Shown: one piece after another, positions 16,343 through 24,567 of the stretch | Numbering within the stretch: the stretch's first letter is position 1 | How the letters are laid out: every line of letters begins with the position of its first letter | NCBI RefSeq assembly: GCF_010500965.1 | Contig: NZ_QVMI01000050.1 | Span: forward strand, 1 to 34,635 | Direction: 5' to 3' | DNA: 34,635 bases | Source: Bacteroides sp. 51 | GTDB lineage: Bacteria; Bacteroidota; Bacteroidia; Bacteroidales; Bacteroidaceae | Program-made: the position numbers and the translations under genes | The notes under the pieces: model-generated | Database searches by the model: none | What the model was told of the DNA's origin: nothing | The model's input: only the letters and a program-made list of their open reading frames with translations

Positions 16343-17026
16343 ATGAAGTACAGTTCACAAGGAAAACAGTTAAGCATTGATATATTTCGTTCCTCTCTAG
16401 ATGGCTTATCCAAATCTAATCGTTGGGTTCAATTGGGTGACACTCTTCCCTGGGATGAGATTGAACGGCTATATAACCATCGTTTGAATAATGGCAAGCG
16501 CGGTGCTGGCAACAAACCTGCCCGTATGATTATCGGTTCGTTGCTCATCAAACACAAAATGAACCTTTCTGATGAGGAAACGATTCTGGCCATTCAGGAA
16601 AATCCCTATATGCAATATTTCGTAGGCTTGTCCGAGTTTACCGACAAACCAATCTTTGACCCGACTTTGTTTGTGACCATTCGTAAGCGATTGGGTAACA
16701 ATGACTTCAATGACATGAGCGTGTCTCTTCTGAAAATGCAAGTTGCAAAGACGAAAGTTGCCGCCGAAGAGAATACGAACGCCCCGGATGATTTAAACTC
16801 TGGCTCTGGCCCTACCACTACTGAAGATGCCGAATTTACCGACAGTCAAGGTCGGTTGCACAAAGGCTCGTTAAAGATAGATGCCACATGTGCGGATGCC
16901 GAGGTTCGTTATCCTACTGATCTTGACTTGTTACACGATGGCTGTAAGGTCATCAACCAATACATCCATAAATTATGTGAGCGTTTTCGTCTTTATAGAG
17001 GAACAGGGAGATTAAGCGCTCTTTAG
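16343..17026 (+). mobile_element. Truncated IS5/IS1182-like transposase (IS remnant)
   Basis: The first 220 or so residues of a DDE transposase: a DUF772-type N-terminal domain (WDEIERLY, GNKPARMIIGSLLIKHK, LSDEETILAIQENPYMQYF) and the first catalytic aspartate in LKIDATCADAEVRYPTD, followed by LDLLHDGCKVINQYIHKLCE. Family members run to about 450 or more residues. The second Asp and the Glu are missing because the frame runs into unrelated DNA at about 16975-17005, where it overlaps the antisense ATPase fragment. No right-hand inverted repeat is visible. It is a dead remnant whose loss of the 3' part probably happened together with the truncation of the ATPase gene. Confidence 0.85.
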
Positions 17027-17891
17027 CCAGACGGTTCTCTTGGGTGATATTGATAAATCCGTTGCCCCGGAAGGGGGTTAGTACGACTGGGGTCTGATAG
17101 GCATCGTTTTTGTGGAATATGCCTTTGAGCCAGCATAGATCTTCGACTGGTATTTCTTTCTTGGTGCTTCTGATGTGCTTGACTTTGCGTATTTTTCCTT
17201 CCTCGCTTAACTCATATATGAAATCGTTGACGTTATAGGCATAGAGTGAGTAGTTGCACACAATGGTGTAGAAGAATTTTTTTAGTTTCTCGAACTGGCT
17301 AGGTTTTCGGGTAGATATTTGGACAGCCGTCAGAGTGCTTTTCTGGATGCATTTCTTTTTGTTTAACTTCCAGGTGCGTATGTTTTCATGAATGCTTGTT
17401 TGCTCGTCGCAGACGTATTGGTGCCACAAGACCTCTTTGCCTTTTATGGTGATGACGGTTATGTCGTTTTCGACCAAGCAGATTAGCCGAGCATAGACGT
17501 TTTCTATGTAATGGAGATGTTCTGCTGCGGGTTTGGATTGTTTTTCTCCAATGATTGCGGCTGAGAAGTTATTGATTATGCGGATTATCATTTCGACGAT
17601 GGAGCTTTTGCCACTGCCGTTTTCGCCTACAATGGAGCAAATATTAAGGGATAGGTTGTTGTCTATTTTATAAAATTTAATGGGTGTAGTTTTTTCTTGG
17701 TATTCGATGATTTTTTCGATGTCTCTTTCAGCATTTTCGATAATTTCGTATCCGCTGTAGAGGTAATATTTAGTGTTTACGTTTAGTGATTTACGGATAT
17801 GGTTTGCTTTATTTTTTGCTTCTCCTCCAAATCTCTCGGGAAAGTTGAGTGCTTGTACAGCTATTATTTTTAATTGTTCCATGTTTTTCAT
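16953..17891 (-). pseudogene. AAA/ABC-type ATPase, C-terminally truncated
   Basis: The N-terminal part of an SMC/ABC-like AAA ATPase, of the kind found in defence and overcoming-lysogenization-type proteins. A Walker A motif GENGSGKS lies about 90 residues from the likely start. The signature motif, Walker B and any nuclease domain are absent because the frame ends in the IS remnant: the last plausible residues are LYKDENAHI, then YGCIG translated from antisense transposase sequence. The start is probably ATG 17891 or 17882, since the TAAATTTG box at 17906-17913 lies inside the longer open frame that begins at 17939. Base composition is more AT-rich than the flanking transfer genes. Family assignment beyond P-loop ATPase is not possible. 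Confidence 0.7.
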
Positions 17892-17905
17892 TGTATGCGT
17901 TTTGG

Positions 17906-17913
17906 CAAATTTA
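17906..17913 (-). promoter_or_regulatory. -7 box of the ATPase gene
   Basis: On the minus strand TAAATTTG fits TAnnTTTG exactly. It lies 15 nt before ATG 17891 and 24 nt before ATG 17882, which argues for one of these as the real start. No good -33 box is visible. Confidence 0.4.
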
Positions 17914-18035
17914 TTAAAAAGGATGGTGTTTTGGAACATTCTACCGAAAAGTTTTCTGCAAATTTGGCTTTTTAATGTTTATTTGTTTTAAAAAGTACCT
18001 CAGACCTATTTATAATAACATCATATATTCCTTAA

Positions 18036-18359
18036 TCGACCAACCCGTGGAGGCTTGCTATAGCTATTACAATTCCTGAAGAGCCCCCATATTCTGTCAG
18101 TAACCGAGAGTTCCAAAGAGTTTTTGGTTATGTATTCAAAGAGTTCTCCTATGGTTTCGTATCACTATCAGTAATAGCCTACGATAACATAAAGAGGGAC
18201 TGCGTATGGTTAATTATGGTGCAACAACACACTTACAAAAAAATAGCGGAGTATTTTCTATCCCCTTCATTACTGGAGGGACTCATTTCCTACAATGATG
18301 CATACTCTGTATTTTATGACTACTTCTTCCGCAAGACTTCAATTGCATCCATAAAATAG
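18036..18359 (+). other. Possible plus-strand gene remnant (107 open codons)
   Basis: After an in-frame TAA at 18033-18035 the plus strand is open to TAG at 18357-18359. The translation is protein-like, with segments such as FQRVFGYVFKEFSYGFVSL and HTYKKIAEYFLSPSLLEGLI, while both other plus frames and the minus strand are full of stops. There is no early start codon; the first ATG (18216) leaves only 47 residues. Its end overlaps the 3' end of the minus-strand nuclease gene by 40 bp. It could be the tail of a gene lost in the same rearrangements that cut the ATPase, or chance. No family recognised. Confidence 0.3.
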
Positions 18360-19405
18360 GATTGTTTATTACTTTCAAAGGTAGTTCTCATCCAATTATC
18401 AAAATCATTAAATTCACTCATTGCAAACAATGATTTTTTATTTTCTTGCTTATATACTGCAATGAATTCATCAAAGTAATACTTAAAACCATCTTTACGA
18501 AATAAATGATCATATAAGAATAAGGTCTTAATAGTCATAACAATCAATGGTTTGCACTTTGATTGGTCTATATTTTTTGCATCATTTAATTGCTTCTGAT
18601 ACCATTCATTTGTAATAGTAGACAAAGGAGTACGAACTATTTCTGAACTTTCTAAAACAAGTACAGGATAATAATAAGTAATCTTATCAGGAGATATCCC
18701 GTCCCATAGAAAACTATTGCGTTCTAATTTATCAATATGATTGACTAATTGTCCAACCCCTTCTGCCTTGTGCTTTACAGGTATCTTAGTTGCGCCATCT
18801 TTTTTCCATCGCTTTATCCATAATTTGTTTTCTAGTTCATCGATTATATCATCAACATTGGCATTTGTTTTTAGATTACCGCTTAATTTAATAGCCTTGC
18901 ATTCAAAGATGAAAGCATTGTTATCTTCTCTAAAATAGAAATCAGATTGATTCGCTTCTTCTTTTTGATCAACGAAATATTCCGTTGAAATATCCTCTAA
19001 TGAGGGGAAGCACACATCATTCTTCCTGTCTTTCAGGCATTCTGCCATTGCGTGAGCAAATAAATATTTCTCCACAAATATTTCTTTATAAAACTGATTA
19101 AAGTTTTTGTCTTTATATTTGAGCTTGTAAGGTAGTAGGTCAAAGTAAATACTGTTATACAATCTACCGATTATTAATTGTTTGTTGTATAACATATAAT
19201 CACCATTTTTTTGTTTGATCAACGGGCAAGAACGAAATATAACAAAGTCTCGGTTGTCATCACCTAATTCATCATCAATCTCAATGTATCCATCTTCTTC
19301 TATCGAGATTTTCTGGAGAACATTTTTGTTCAGCAAACAATCAGGGTCGTGGCGTTCAAGATTAATTGTGCCTTCTCCATTTTTGAATACCATAACACTT
19401 AACAT
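18320..19405 (-). CDS. Probable PD-(D/E)XK nuclease part of a TGA-split gene
   Basis: A 361-residue frame. Residues 154-171 read SDFYF, seven residues, then FIFECKA, fitting a PD-(D/E)XK nuclease core with Asp155, Glu168 and Lys170; the helix around EKYLFAHAMAE (112-122) could supply the preceding acidic residue. Such folds occur in restriction and other defence nucleases. The frame is the same as that of the upstream 280-codon gene: after that gene's TGA (19430-19432) come eight sense codons (EEYYLTVV) and then this ATG. The two are therefore probably one gene of about 650 codons broken by a single nonsense codon, or less likely two coupled genes. AT-rich relative to the transfer genes. Specific system unknown. 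Confidence 0.6.
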   Translation of the reverse strand: MLSVMVFKNGEGTINLERHDPDCLLNKNVLQKISIEEDGYIEIDDELGDDNRDFVIFRSCPLIKQKNGDYMLYNKQLIIGRLYNSIYFDLLPYKLKYKDKNFNQFYKEIFVEKYLFAHAMAECLKDRKNDVCFPSLEDISTEYFVDQKEEANQSDFYFREDNNAFIFECKAIKLSGNLKTNANVDDIIDELENKLWIKRWKKDGATKIPVKHKAEGVGQLVNHIDKLERNSFLWDGISPDKITYYYPVLVLESSEIVRTPLSTITNEWYQKQLNDAKNIDQSKCKPLIVMTIKTLFLYDHLFRKDGFKYYFDEFIAVYKQENKKSLFAMSEFNDFDNWMRTTFESNKQSYFMDAIEVLRKK

Positions 19406-19429
19406 TACAACCGTAAGATAGTATTCTTC

Positions 19430-20269
19430 TCATTTTTCTACTTGGAAATACTCTAAGAATGTATTATAGATCTCAGCATATTCAAACCTTGAAGTAATAA
19501 ATTCAAAAAATGTACGTGCATAGTACATTTGTTCGGAGATATCAAGCGTTATGTTAGAAGAAGTAAACTCATTTGTAGCATACTGATTTACATACATCAT
19601 TCGGGCAAAATCATGTGGTTGCTTTTTACTTGGTTCGTAGCATGTTACTTTCTGCTCGTTAATGGCAAGCAACAGGTCGAATATCTTTACCTCTGCAATA
19701 TAGTCTTCATATCCTGTTTTACACAGTTCAGGCTTCACCCCGAATACTAATTTGAGAAATTCGAGAAAAGTTCTTTGATTAGCATAAGATACTTTCTCTG
19801 GCGATGTATTATTACGAACTATATATTTGGCTATCAGCTCCATTCTCTTTTCGTATGGACGAGACAGATAGGAGAAGAATGGTTTATCTTTCATATCTGA
19901 AATCTTACACATTCCATAGTTGCGACCAAGAACAAGAACCATCTTTATGAGCATTTCTCTTGGAAAATGCAAGATTTCTTCCTTTATATTTAATGTTCTT
20001 CCAGGGAATAAAGAAGAATACTCCATTATGAATTGGATATGGAATTCTTTACCTGTTTTAGGATCAACAATTTTAGCATTACGGTCTGTATTGTGCCTAG
20101 CTGCAGTATTTTTATGCTTTCGAGAATAGCCTATGGAATGTGATTCGTTTATATTAACTGTTCTTAAATACATCAAGCCCTTATTCTTACGTTTCTTTAT
20201 TCCCTTTTTGGCAAGCAGGATCTGATGTTTTTTATTCTTAATTTTTCGTATCTGATTATGACTTTTCAC
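19430..20269 (-). CDS. N-terminal part of the TGA-split nuclease gene (unknown domain)
   Basis: About 279 residues with a strongly basic N-terminus (HNQIRKIKNKKHQ, KKGIKKRKNKG), an HSIGYSRKHKNTAARHNTDRN stretch and a helical remainder ending FLEYFQVEK before TGA. I do not recognise the family. The open frame extends to a TTG at 20296, but GTG 20269 has a better upstream AGGA and is preferred; the first ATG is only at 20173. It is in frame with the PD-(D/E)XK part downstream, and the residues that flank the stop (FQVEK-stop-EEYYLTVVMLSV) read like continuous protein, with Trp (TGG) a plausible original codon. The basic N-terminus suggests nucleic-acid contact. Cargo or defence function is inferred only from context. 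Confidence 0.55.
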   Translation of the reverse strand: MKSHNQIRKIKNKKHQILLAKKGIKKRKNKGLMYLRTVNINESHSIGYSRKHKNTAARHNTDRNAKIVDPKTGKEFHIQFIMEYSSLFPGRTLNIKEEILHFPREMLIKMVLVLGRNYGMCKISDMKDKPFFSYLSRPYEKRMELIAKYIVRNNTSPEKVSYANQRTFLEFLKLVFGVKPELCKTGYEDYIAEVKIFDLLLAINEQKVTCYEPSKKQPHDFARMMYVNQYATNEFTSSNITLDISEQMYYARTFFEFITSRFEYAEIYNTFLEYFQVEK

Positions 20270-20379
20270 GGTTCCTATTAAAGATGTTAATACCAAGGAT
20301 TATGTGTTGCAAACTTCTATACTTTCTCAGAAGTGCGTATGCAAAGTACGTAACTATCATTGATATAATAAAAAGAAAA

Positions 20380-20394
20380 CGAGAGTTTTTCTCG
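20380..20394 (-). terminator. Rho-independent terminator for the ardC operon
   Basis: On the minus strand CGAGA-AAAAC-TCTCG forms a 5-bp stem (20394 to 20380) followed by TTTTCTTTTT, a good T tract. It lies about 110 bp downstream of the ardC stop and would separate the long minus-strand operon from the cargo genes. The surrounding gap 20297-20502 also has an AATTGAT/ATCAATT repeat at 20412-20440 and no gene. Confidence 0.6.
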
Positions 20395-20502
20395 CTTTAA
20401 AACACATCGGCAATTGATCACTACTTGTAAAATATCAATTCATTTTTTTAGTATTTAAGGCTTGATATTAATTCAGGCAATAAAAACAACCCTTAAACCT
20501 TC

Positions 20503-22119
20503 TTATCTCCCCCGCCTGCAAAACAGCTCTTCCTCAGCCTCTTGCACAGACCGCTTTTCCTTGTGTGCTACTTCATCCATAATACCGTCATTATTCCCAT
20601 CACCAATACCCATTTTCTCGCGTTGGTATTCCGGCATCTCCGCAAACTGCTCAGCCACCATACCTTTTGCGACCTCTTTCACATCCTCGGTAGCTCGGTC
20701 AGGCAAACCATAGCGACTAATAGCATTACGTACCTCCTGCTCCGTCACCTTACGCATGATTTCGTATGTCCCGCCAACACTGTTATTGTAGACCACGGCG
20801 TAGTTGTCATCCTCGTCCAACAAAACATCACCACGGTTCTGGATTGGTGATTCGAAAGTATACTCCAAGTCGATGGCATCACCTGGGTCATATTCTTTTG
20901 CCTCTTGCAACAACTGATCATAGTTACCACTTTCCTGTAGTCGGTCTAAGAGTTGTGTGTCATCGCCGTTTTGGAGGTAAGCCACTGATGCATAATAGTT
21001 ACGGCTATCGCTTTCTGCGTTCCTTTCTGTAATATTCTGCTGTACAGAACGCTCATTGTCTATCTGTTGGGCAATCTTGTCAATCTGCTCCATTATCATA
21101 GCCGATGCCTTTTTCACATCAAACAGAGTCGTTTTGATGAAATCCGGTGATTCTTTCAAGCTATGAAGCCAGGACTTTAGATATGCAGCTGACTCTTCTT
21201 TCACATTCTTGGATATACCATACCGCTGCGCCACCAAAGCACTGCCTAGTTCGGCTACCAGTTCCTCACGAGCATATTCTGCCGAACCGAAAGCACTTGG
21301 TTTTATCCGGTTTAACCGGTTCTCTGATCCCGTGCTATGCGTCATTTCATGAAAAAGTGTTCCATAGAAAGATTCCCCATCTACGAACTGCGCCTTTTCC
21401 GGTAGCACAATCAAATCTTTTGACATACTGTAGTAAGCACTATCCTGATGTTGCAGCTCGATGGGACAAACCCAGCTATTGCCTTCAATCATCTTATCAA
21501 CGATAGAAAAAGATAAGCCTTCGCCATTCATTTCTGGCTTAACAAGCTGATTCTCTTCTTTAATCTTCGCATAGAGTTCAGGACGCGCCTCTTTCATATT
21601 GGTTTGATCCACATTGAACATGGAATAGACCTGCATTTTCGGGTACACCGCATAGTGCTGTTTCTCTTCGTCCGATAGTCTTTTGTAGTCATCATACTTT
21701 ATCTTGGCCTTAGTATCCATATTTACCACAGTAAAGGTCGTGATGAAAACCGGGAATGATTTTTCTCCTTTCTGCACGGTGACCTGTGGCAACAGCTCGC
21801 CATTCTCATTTTTCAACGGTGTCCGGTTACCCTGCTTATCTTTCTGATAATTCAGTCCAATCACCCTGTCAAATGTACAATAAACAGGTAATTTATACCC
21901 TTGCTTTTCAGCATGAAACATAAGCATTAAAGCATTCATGCCATTATAATCACGCCCCGACAGATTTTTGGGCCATTTCATAGAGCCTTCGGTAAACCAC
22001 GGTTTTTTCCAGTCACTTTGCAGAGTGTTGATTTTCTCTATCATCAATTCTGCAAAACGGTCCAGCGCTCTATCTTCTGCACTGGGCCCATCTGTATTAT
22101 TTTTTTTCTTATACCCCAT
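20503..22119 (-). CDS. ardC: ArdC-like antirestriction protein (ssDNA-binding plus zincin)
   Basis: A 538-residue protein with the N-terminal ArdC/DUF1738 ssDNA-binding domain (ALDRFAELMIEKIN ... WPKNLSGRDYNGMNALML) and a C-terminal zincin-type metallopeptidase-like domain with HEMTH at 257-261 and a likely third ligand Glu290 in ELVAELGS. ArdC proteins coat incoming single strands and protect them from host restriction during conjugation. The region after about residue 360 is an extra acidic tail (ELY-type repeats, YDPGDAIDLEYTF). It is the last gene of the long minus-strand group, 29 bp after the OB-fold gene, with a terminator downstream. All metal ligands are present, unlike in the polyvalent protein at 24568. 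Confidence 0.88.
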   Translation of the reverse strand: MGYKKKNNTDGPSAEDRALDRFAELMIEKINTLQSDWKKPWFTEGSMKWPKNLSGRDYNGMNALMLMFHAEKQGYKLPVYCTFDRVIGLNYQKDKQGNRTPLKNENGELLPQVTVQKGEKSFPVFITTFTVVNMDTKAKIKYDDYKRLSDEEKQHYAVYPKMQVYSMFNVDQTNMKEARPELYAKIKEENQLVKPEMNGEGLSFSIVDKMIEGNSWVCPIELQHQDSAYYSMSKDLIVLPEKAQFVDGESFYGTLFHEMTHSTGSENRLNRIKPSAFGSAEYAREELVAELGSALVAQRYGISKNVKEESAAYLKSWLHSLKESPDFIKTTLFDVKKASAMIMEQIDKIAQQIDNERSVQQNITERNAESDSRNYYASVAYLQNGDDTQLLDRLQESGNYDQLLQEAKEYDPGDAIDLEYTFESPIQNRGDVLLDEDDNYAVVYNNSVGGTYEIMRKVTEQEVRNAISRYGLPDRATEDVKEVAKGMVAEQFAEMPEYQREKMGIGDGNNDGIMDEVAHKEKRSVQEAEEELFCRRGR

Positions 22120-22148
22120 ACCTAAAAAAACATTTCTTCATTCGATTT

Positions 22149-22751
22149 TTAGTCTTCCCGTTTGGCCCATTCACTGACTTCTTCTACTCTGCATCCCAAA
22201 TTAATCTTATCTTGGTAAACGGAGATTTCCAGAATTCCTTTGATATGAATCTTTCCTTTAGGAACAAGAAAAGCCTCATGTTCGGGAGAGAACCGGATAA
22301 AGCGAACCCAAGTGTATTCAAAAGTTTCTCCATCCTTTTCGGTGCTGAAAGCCGAAAATATCAGATATTGCCTGCCTTTCTTGTCCGTCTTTTCATCCAC
22401 CTGTTTACCAATTGTTCCTTTAAACTCCATACTTCCGGCAATGCCATCCTGATGGTTTTCCGGGCTGAGGTCAACCGAGTCCGCATAGAAATTGAAATAG
22501 AAATTACTTTCTCGTTTTCTGAAAGTCAGACTACCTTTCAATTCCACGCGTGAACCGGAGGTGTACCGTGCGAGTTCATTGCTGTTACATTCCTGGAGCA
22601 CACTAACTTCCACTGCTTTGCTGGAATCCCCATCCTTTGAAGGTACATTCACTTTTACACCAAAACTGATGTATGATCTGTCATTTTTACCGGTATGCAT
22701 CGACGCTATACGACTGATGACACCATGGATTGTTACATTACATTTAATCAT
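22149..22751 (-). CDS. OB-fold single-stranded DNA-binding-like protein
   Basis: A protein of 200 residues made of two OB-like halves: strands IKCNVTIHGVISRI, SYISFGVKVNV and SRVELKGSLTFRK in the first; FKGTIGKQ, RQYLIFSAFSTEK and KIHIKGILEISVYQ in the second. This resembles the SSB-like proteins of Bacteroides conjugative elements more than the housekeeping single-OB SSB with acidic tail. The first ATG is at 22751; the frame extends to TTG 22769, but the ATG is more plausible. It lies between the small membrane protein gene and ardC, so it probably helps protect or process single-stranded DNA during transfer. Confidence 0.7.
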   Translation of the reverse strand: MIKCNVTIHGVISRIASMHTGKNDRSYISFGVKVNVPSKDGDSSKAVEVSVLQECNSNELARYTSGSRVELKGSLTFRKRESNFYFNFYADSVDLSPENHQDGIAGSMEFKGTIGKQVDEKTDKKGRQYLIFSAFSTEKDGETFEYTWVRFIRFSPEHEAFLVPKGKIHIKGILEISVYQDKINLGCRVEEVSEWAKRED

Positions 22752-22774
22752 AAAATTCTGTATTTTCAAATTAA

Positions 22775-22954
22775 TTATTCGTCCGACCTTGAGGCATGTT
22801 TCACTTCATAAATAGTCCATGCCAGCCCAATGATAACCACTGTCATGTATATCGCTGAAGCGATGAAGCCGAAACAGCTATATACAGCATAGCTGATAGC
22901 CCAGGCACAGATGGCAACCATAGCGATGGCCAGGATTAATCCTATTATCTTCAT
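22775..22954 (-). CDS. Small membrane protein (59 aa)
   Basis: A 59-residue protein with two hydrophobic segments (IIGLILAIAMVAICAWAI, about 3-20, and a second about 27-47 including YMTVVIIGLAWTIY) and a short charged tail KHASRSDE. Its ATG overlaps the stop of the glucosaminidase/M23 gene as ATGA (22954-22951), so translation is coupled. The hairpin topology and position after a lytic hydrolase recall small membrane partners, holin-like or hydrolase-anchoring, but no family is recognised. It is easily missed because of its length. Confidence 0.7.
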   Translation of the reverse strand: MKIIGLILAIAMVAICAWAISYAVYSCFGFIASAIYMTVVIIGLAWTIYEVKHASRSDE

Positions 22955-24555
22955 CGTATCTGTAGATTTTGGATTTCTTGTTGACTGGAATTTTGCTCAT
23001 AGTTGCGCGAAGTTTGTTTCGTCAACAAGGCATTATTCACCATACCCGCAATGCGTTGCTGTTTATCGGCATCTGATAGACCGGAATTGCCAAGAATGCC
23101 TTGTAAACGGTTCATTTCCGCAGTACCTAGTTCATGAATGTATTCGTTTTTTTCGTCATTCATATGTAGAAGAGCTTTCCCGTTCTCCTGAATGCTTAAC
23201 CTGCATTCTTTTAGCGATGGCATCAACGTGGATAAATCCACCTGCTTATTTATAGCTGAATCCGTAGCAACCTGCATTTTTTCTTCTTCCGATTTATTAT
23301 CTATTTGCACTGCCAATGCCATCAGCGAGGTAAACAAAGTTGTTATCAGTTCCATAATCGGATCACCTGATGACATACTTACTCCGCTGTCTTCTGAGGA
23401 CAACAACTTTTTCATCCAGTCTTCAGACGAGAGTGTAGTGTCAATCTGTGGAGTCTTTCCAGGAGCCGCCTCTTTATATTTGGCCAATAGGTCTGTTCCA
23501 TTCAATAAGGTTTGCAACTGAATATTCCCTATTTGCCCGATTTCCGCCAAGTAAGCGGCAGGATCAATATCTCTCGACACTCCGTTCGCAGTTATCTGTT
23601 TTACTCCGAAATGCAGATGCTCGCCCGTTGTCCGTGTGCCTGTATTGCCCGATATGCCTATTTTCTGACCGGCATTCACTTCATCTCCAATCTTCACGTC
23701 AATAGAAGAAAGATGCAGATAATTGATTTGGCATTTATCCCCGTTTTCACGTTGATACTCCAGCGTGACCGATTTACCGGCGGCGGTGTGGGCATTCTGA
23801 TTGACTGCAACAACCTTTCCGTGGTTTTCCGTAGCTAACACATCATCCCGTTTGGTCTGTATATCAATGCCCTTGTGCATTTGCTGTTTGGATGAATCAA
23901 GCGGGTCCTTGCGCATACCGAAAGGTGAAGTCACAAGTAGGAATTCATTCCGCTTTACCGGAAATGAATAGTTACCGTCAACAGCAACGTAACTACCTGA
24001 TTCTTTTTTATTACTACCTATAGTATCTACTATATTACTATTGATAGTACGAGGATTCTGCTCCATTCCGAACGTTTGTCCTTTCGCTTTCATCTCAGCC
24101 ATTACCATTTGGTCATAATTTTGCAGATCATTCTTTTCAATGATACTGATAAGGCTGGAAGCATATTTCCCTCCCGTAGCATAACCGGCTTTTTCCAACC
24201 CTTTAGCCCAACCACCGTAATCATCTGGTGACAGCTTGAAACAACCTGCATACCGCTGATTTTCTTTAAAAAACTGACTGTGGTGCTCGTATGAGCTACC
24301 TACACTGCCATAACTGCAAAATTTTTCATTGGGTTTGTCATCCGTATAAAGACCGTATTTGCCACCACCGGCTATCCATGATTGCGTTGCCTTGATGCCG
24401 AAATGATTGTTTTCATTGCGTGCCAGTTGGCTTTGCCCGTTACTACTTTCCAGGATACCTTGTGCCAGTGTAACAGAGGCAGGAATACCGTATCTCCGCA
24501 TCTGGTCCATAGCGTATTCAGCGTGTTTCTCCGCATATTCTTGATTCTTACTCAT
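22951..24555 (-). CDS. Bifunctional murein hydrolase: glucosaminidase plus M23 peptidase
   Basis: A 534-residue protein. Residues about 5-145 are a glucosaminidase/FlgJ-like domain (IPASVTLAQGILESSNGQSQ with catalytic Glu36; HFGIK; GYATGGKYASSLISIIE). After a linker, an M23 LytM-type endopeptidase at about 195-335 has HxxxD (His227, Asp231) and HLH (His313, His315). The C-terminal 200 residues are helical and of unknown role. There is no obvious signal peptide, so it is probably exported by the transfer machinery or acts as part of it, cutting peptidoglycan for channel assembly. The interdomain linker (about 169-183) carries the ACTA/TAGT array at 24013-24048. The small membrane protein gene overlaps its stop. 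Confidence 0.9.
   Translation of the reverse strand: MSKNQEYAEKHAEYAMDQMRRYGIPASVTLAQGILESSNGQSQLARNENNHFGIKATQSWIAGGGKYGLYTDDKPNEKFCSYGSVGSSYEHHSQFFKENQRYAGCFKLSPDDYGGWAKGLEKAGYATGGKYASSLISIIEKNDLQNYDQMVMAEMKAKGQTFGMEQNPRTINSNIVDTIGSNKKESGSYVAVDGNYSFPVKRNEFLLVTSPFGMRKDPLDSSKQQMHKGIDIQTKRDDVLATENHGKVVAVNQNAHTAAGKSVTLEYQRENGDKCQINYLHLSSIDVKIGDEVNAGQKIGISGNTGTRTTGEHLHFGVKQITANGVSRDIDPAAYLAEIGQIGNIQLQTLLNGTDLLAKYKEAAPGKTPQIDTTLSSEDWMKKLLSSEDSGVSMSSGDPIMELITTLFTSLMALAVQIDNKSEEEKMQVATDSAINKQVDLSTLMPSLKECRLSIQENGKALLHMNDEKNEYIHELGTAEMNRLQGILGNSGLSDADKQQRIAGMVNNALLTKQTSRNYEQNSSQQEIQNLQIR
24013..24048. repeat. ACTA/TAGT tetramer array inside the hydrolase gene
   Basis: ACTA at 24013, 24029 and 24037 and the inverse TAGT at 24021 and 24045 form five boxes exactly 8 bp apart. 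The array lies in the inter-domain linker of the glucosaminidase/M23 gene, where protein constraint should be low. It shares the 14-mer ACTATATTACTATT with the array at 32405-32440. It is a candidate site for the ParG-like RHH protein. Confidence 0.6.
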
Positions 24556-24567
24556 GATTCAATTGTA

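Noticed and set aside
17773-17991. Plus-strand frame of 72 codons opposite the ATPase start
   Set aside because: It is antisense to the ATPase start and promoter; hydrophobic translation reflects T-rich sequence.
19430-19432. TGA read as selenocysteine
   Set aside because: No SECIS-like hairpin was recognised after the codon and the context favours a lost Trp codon.
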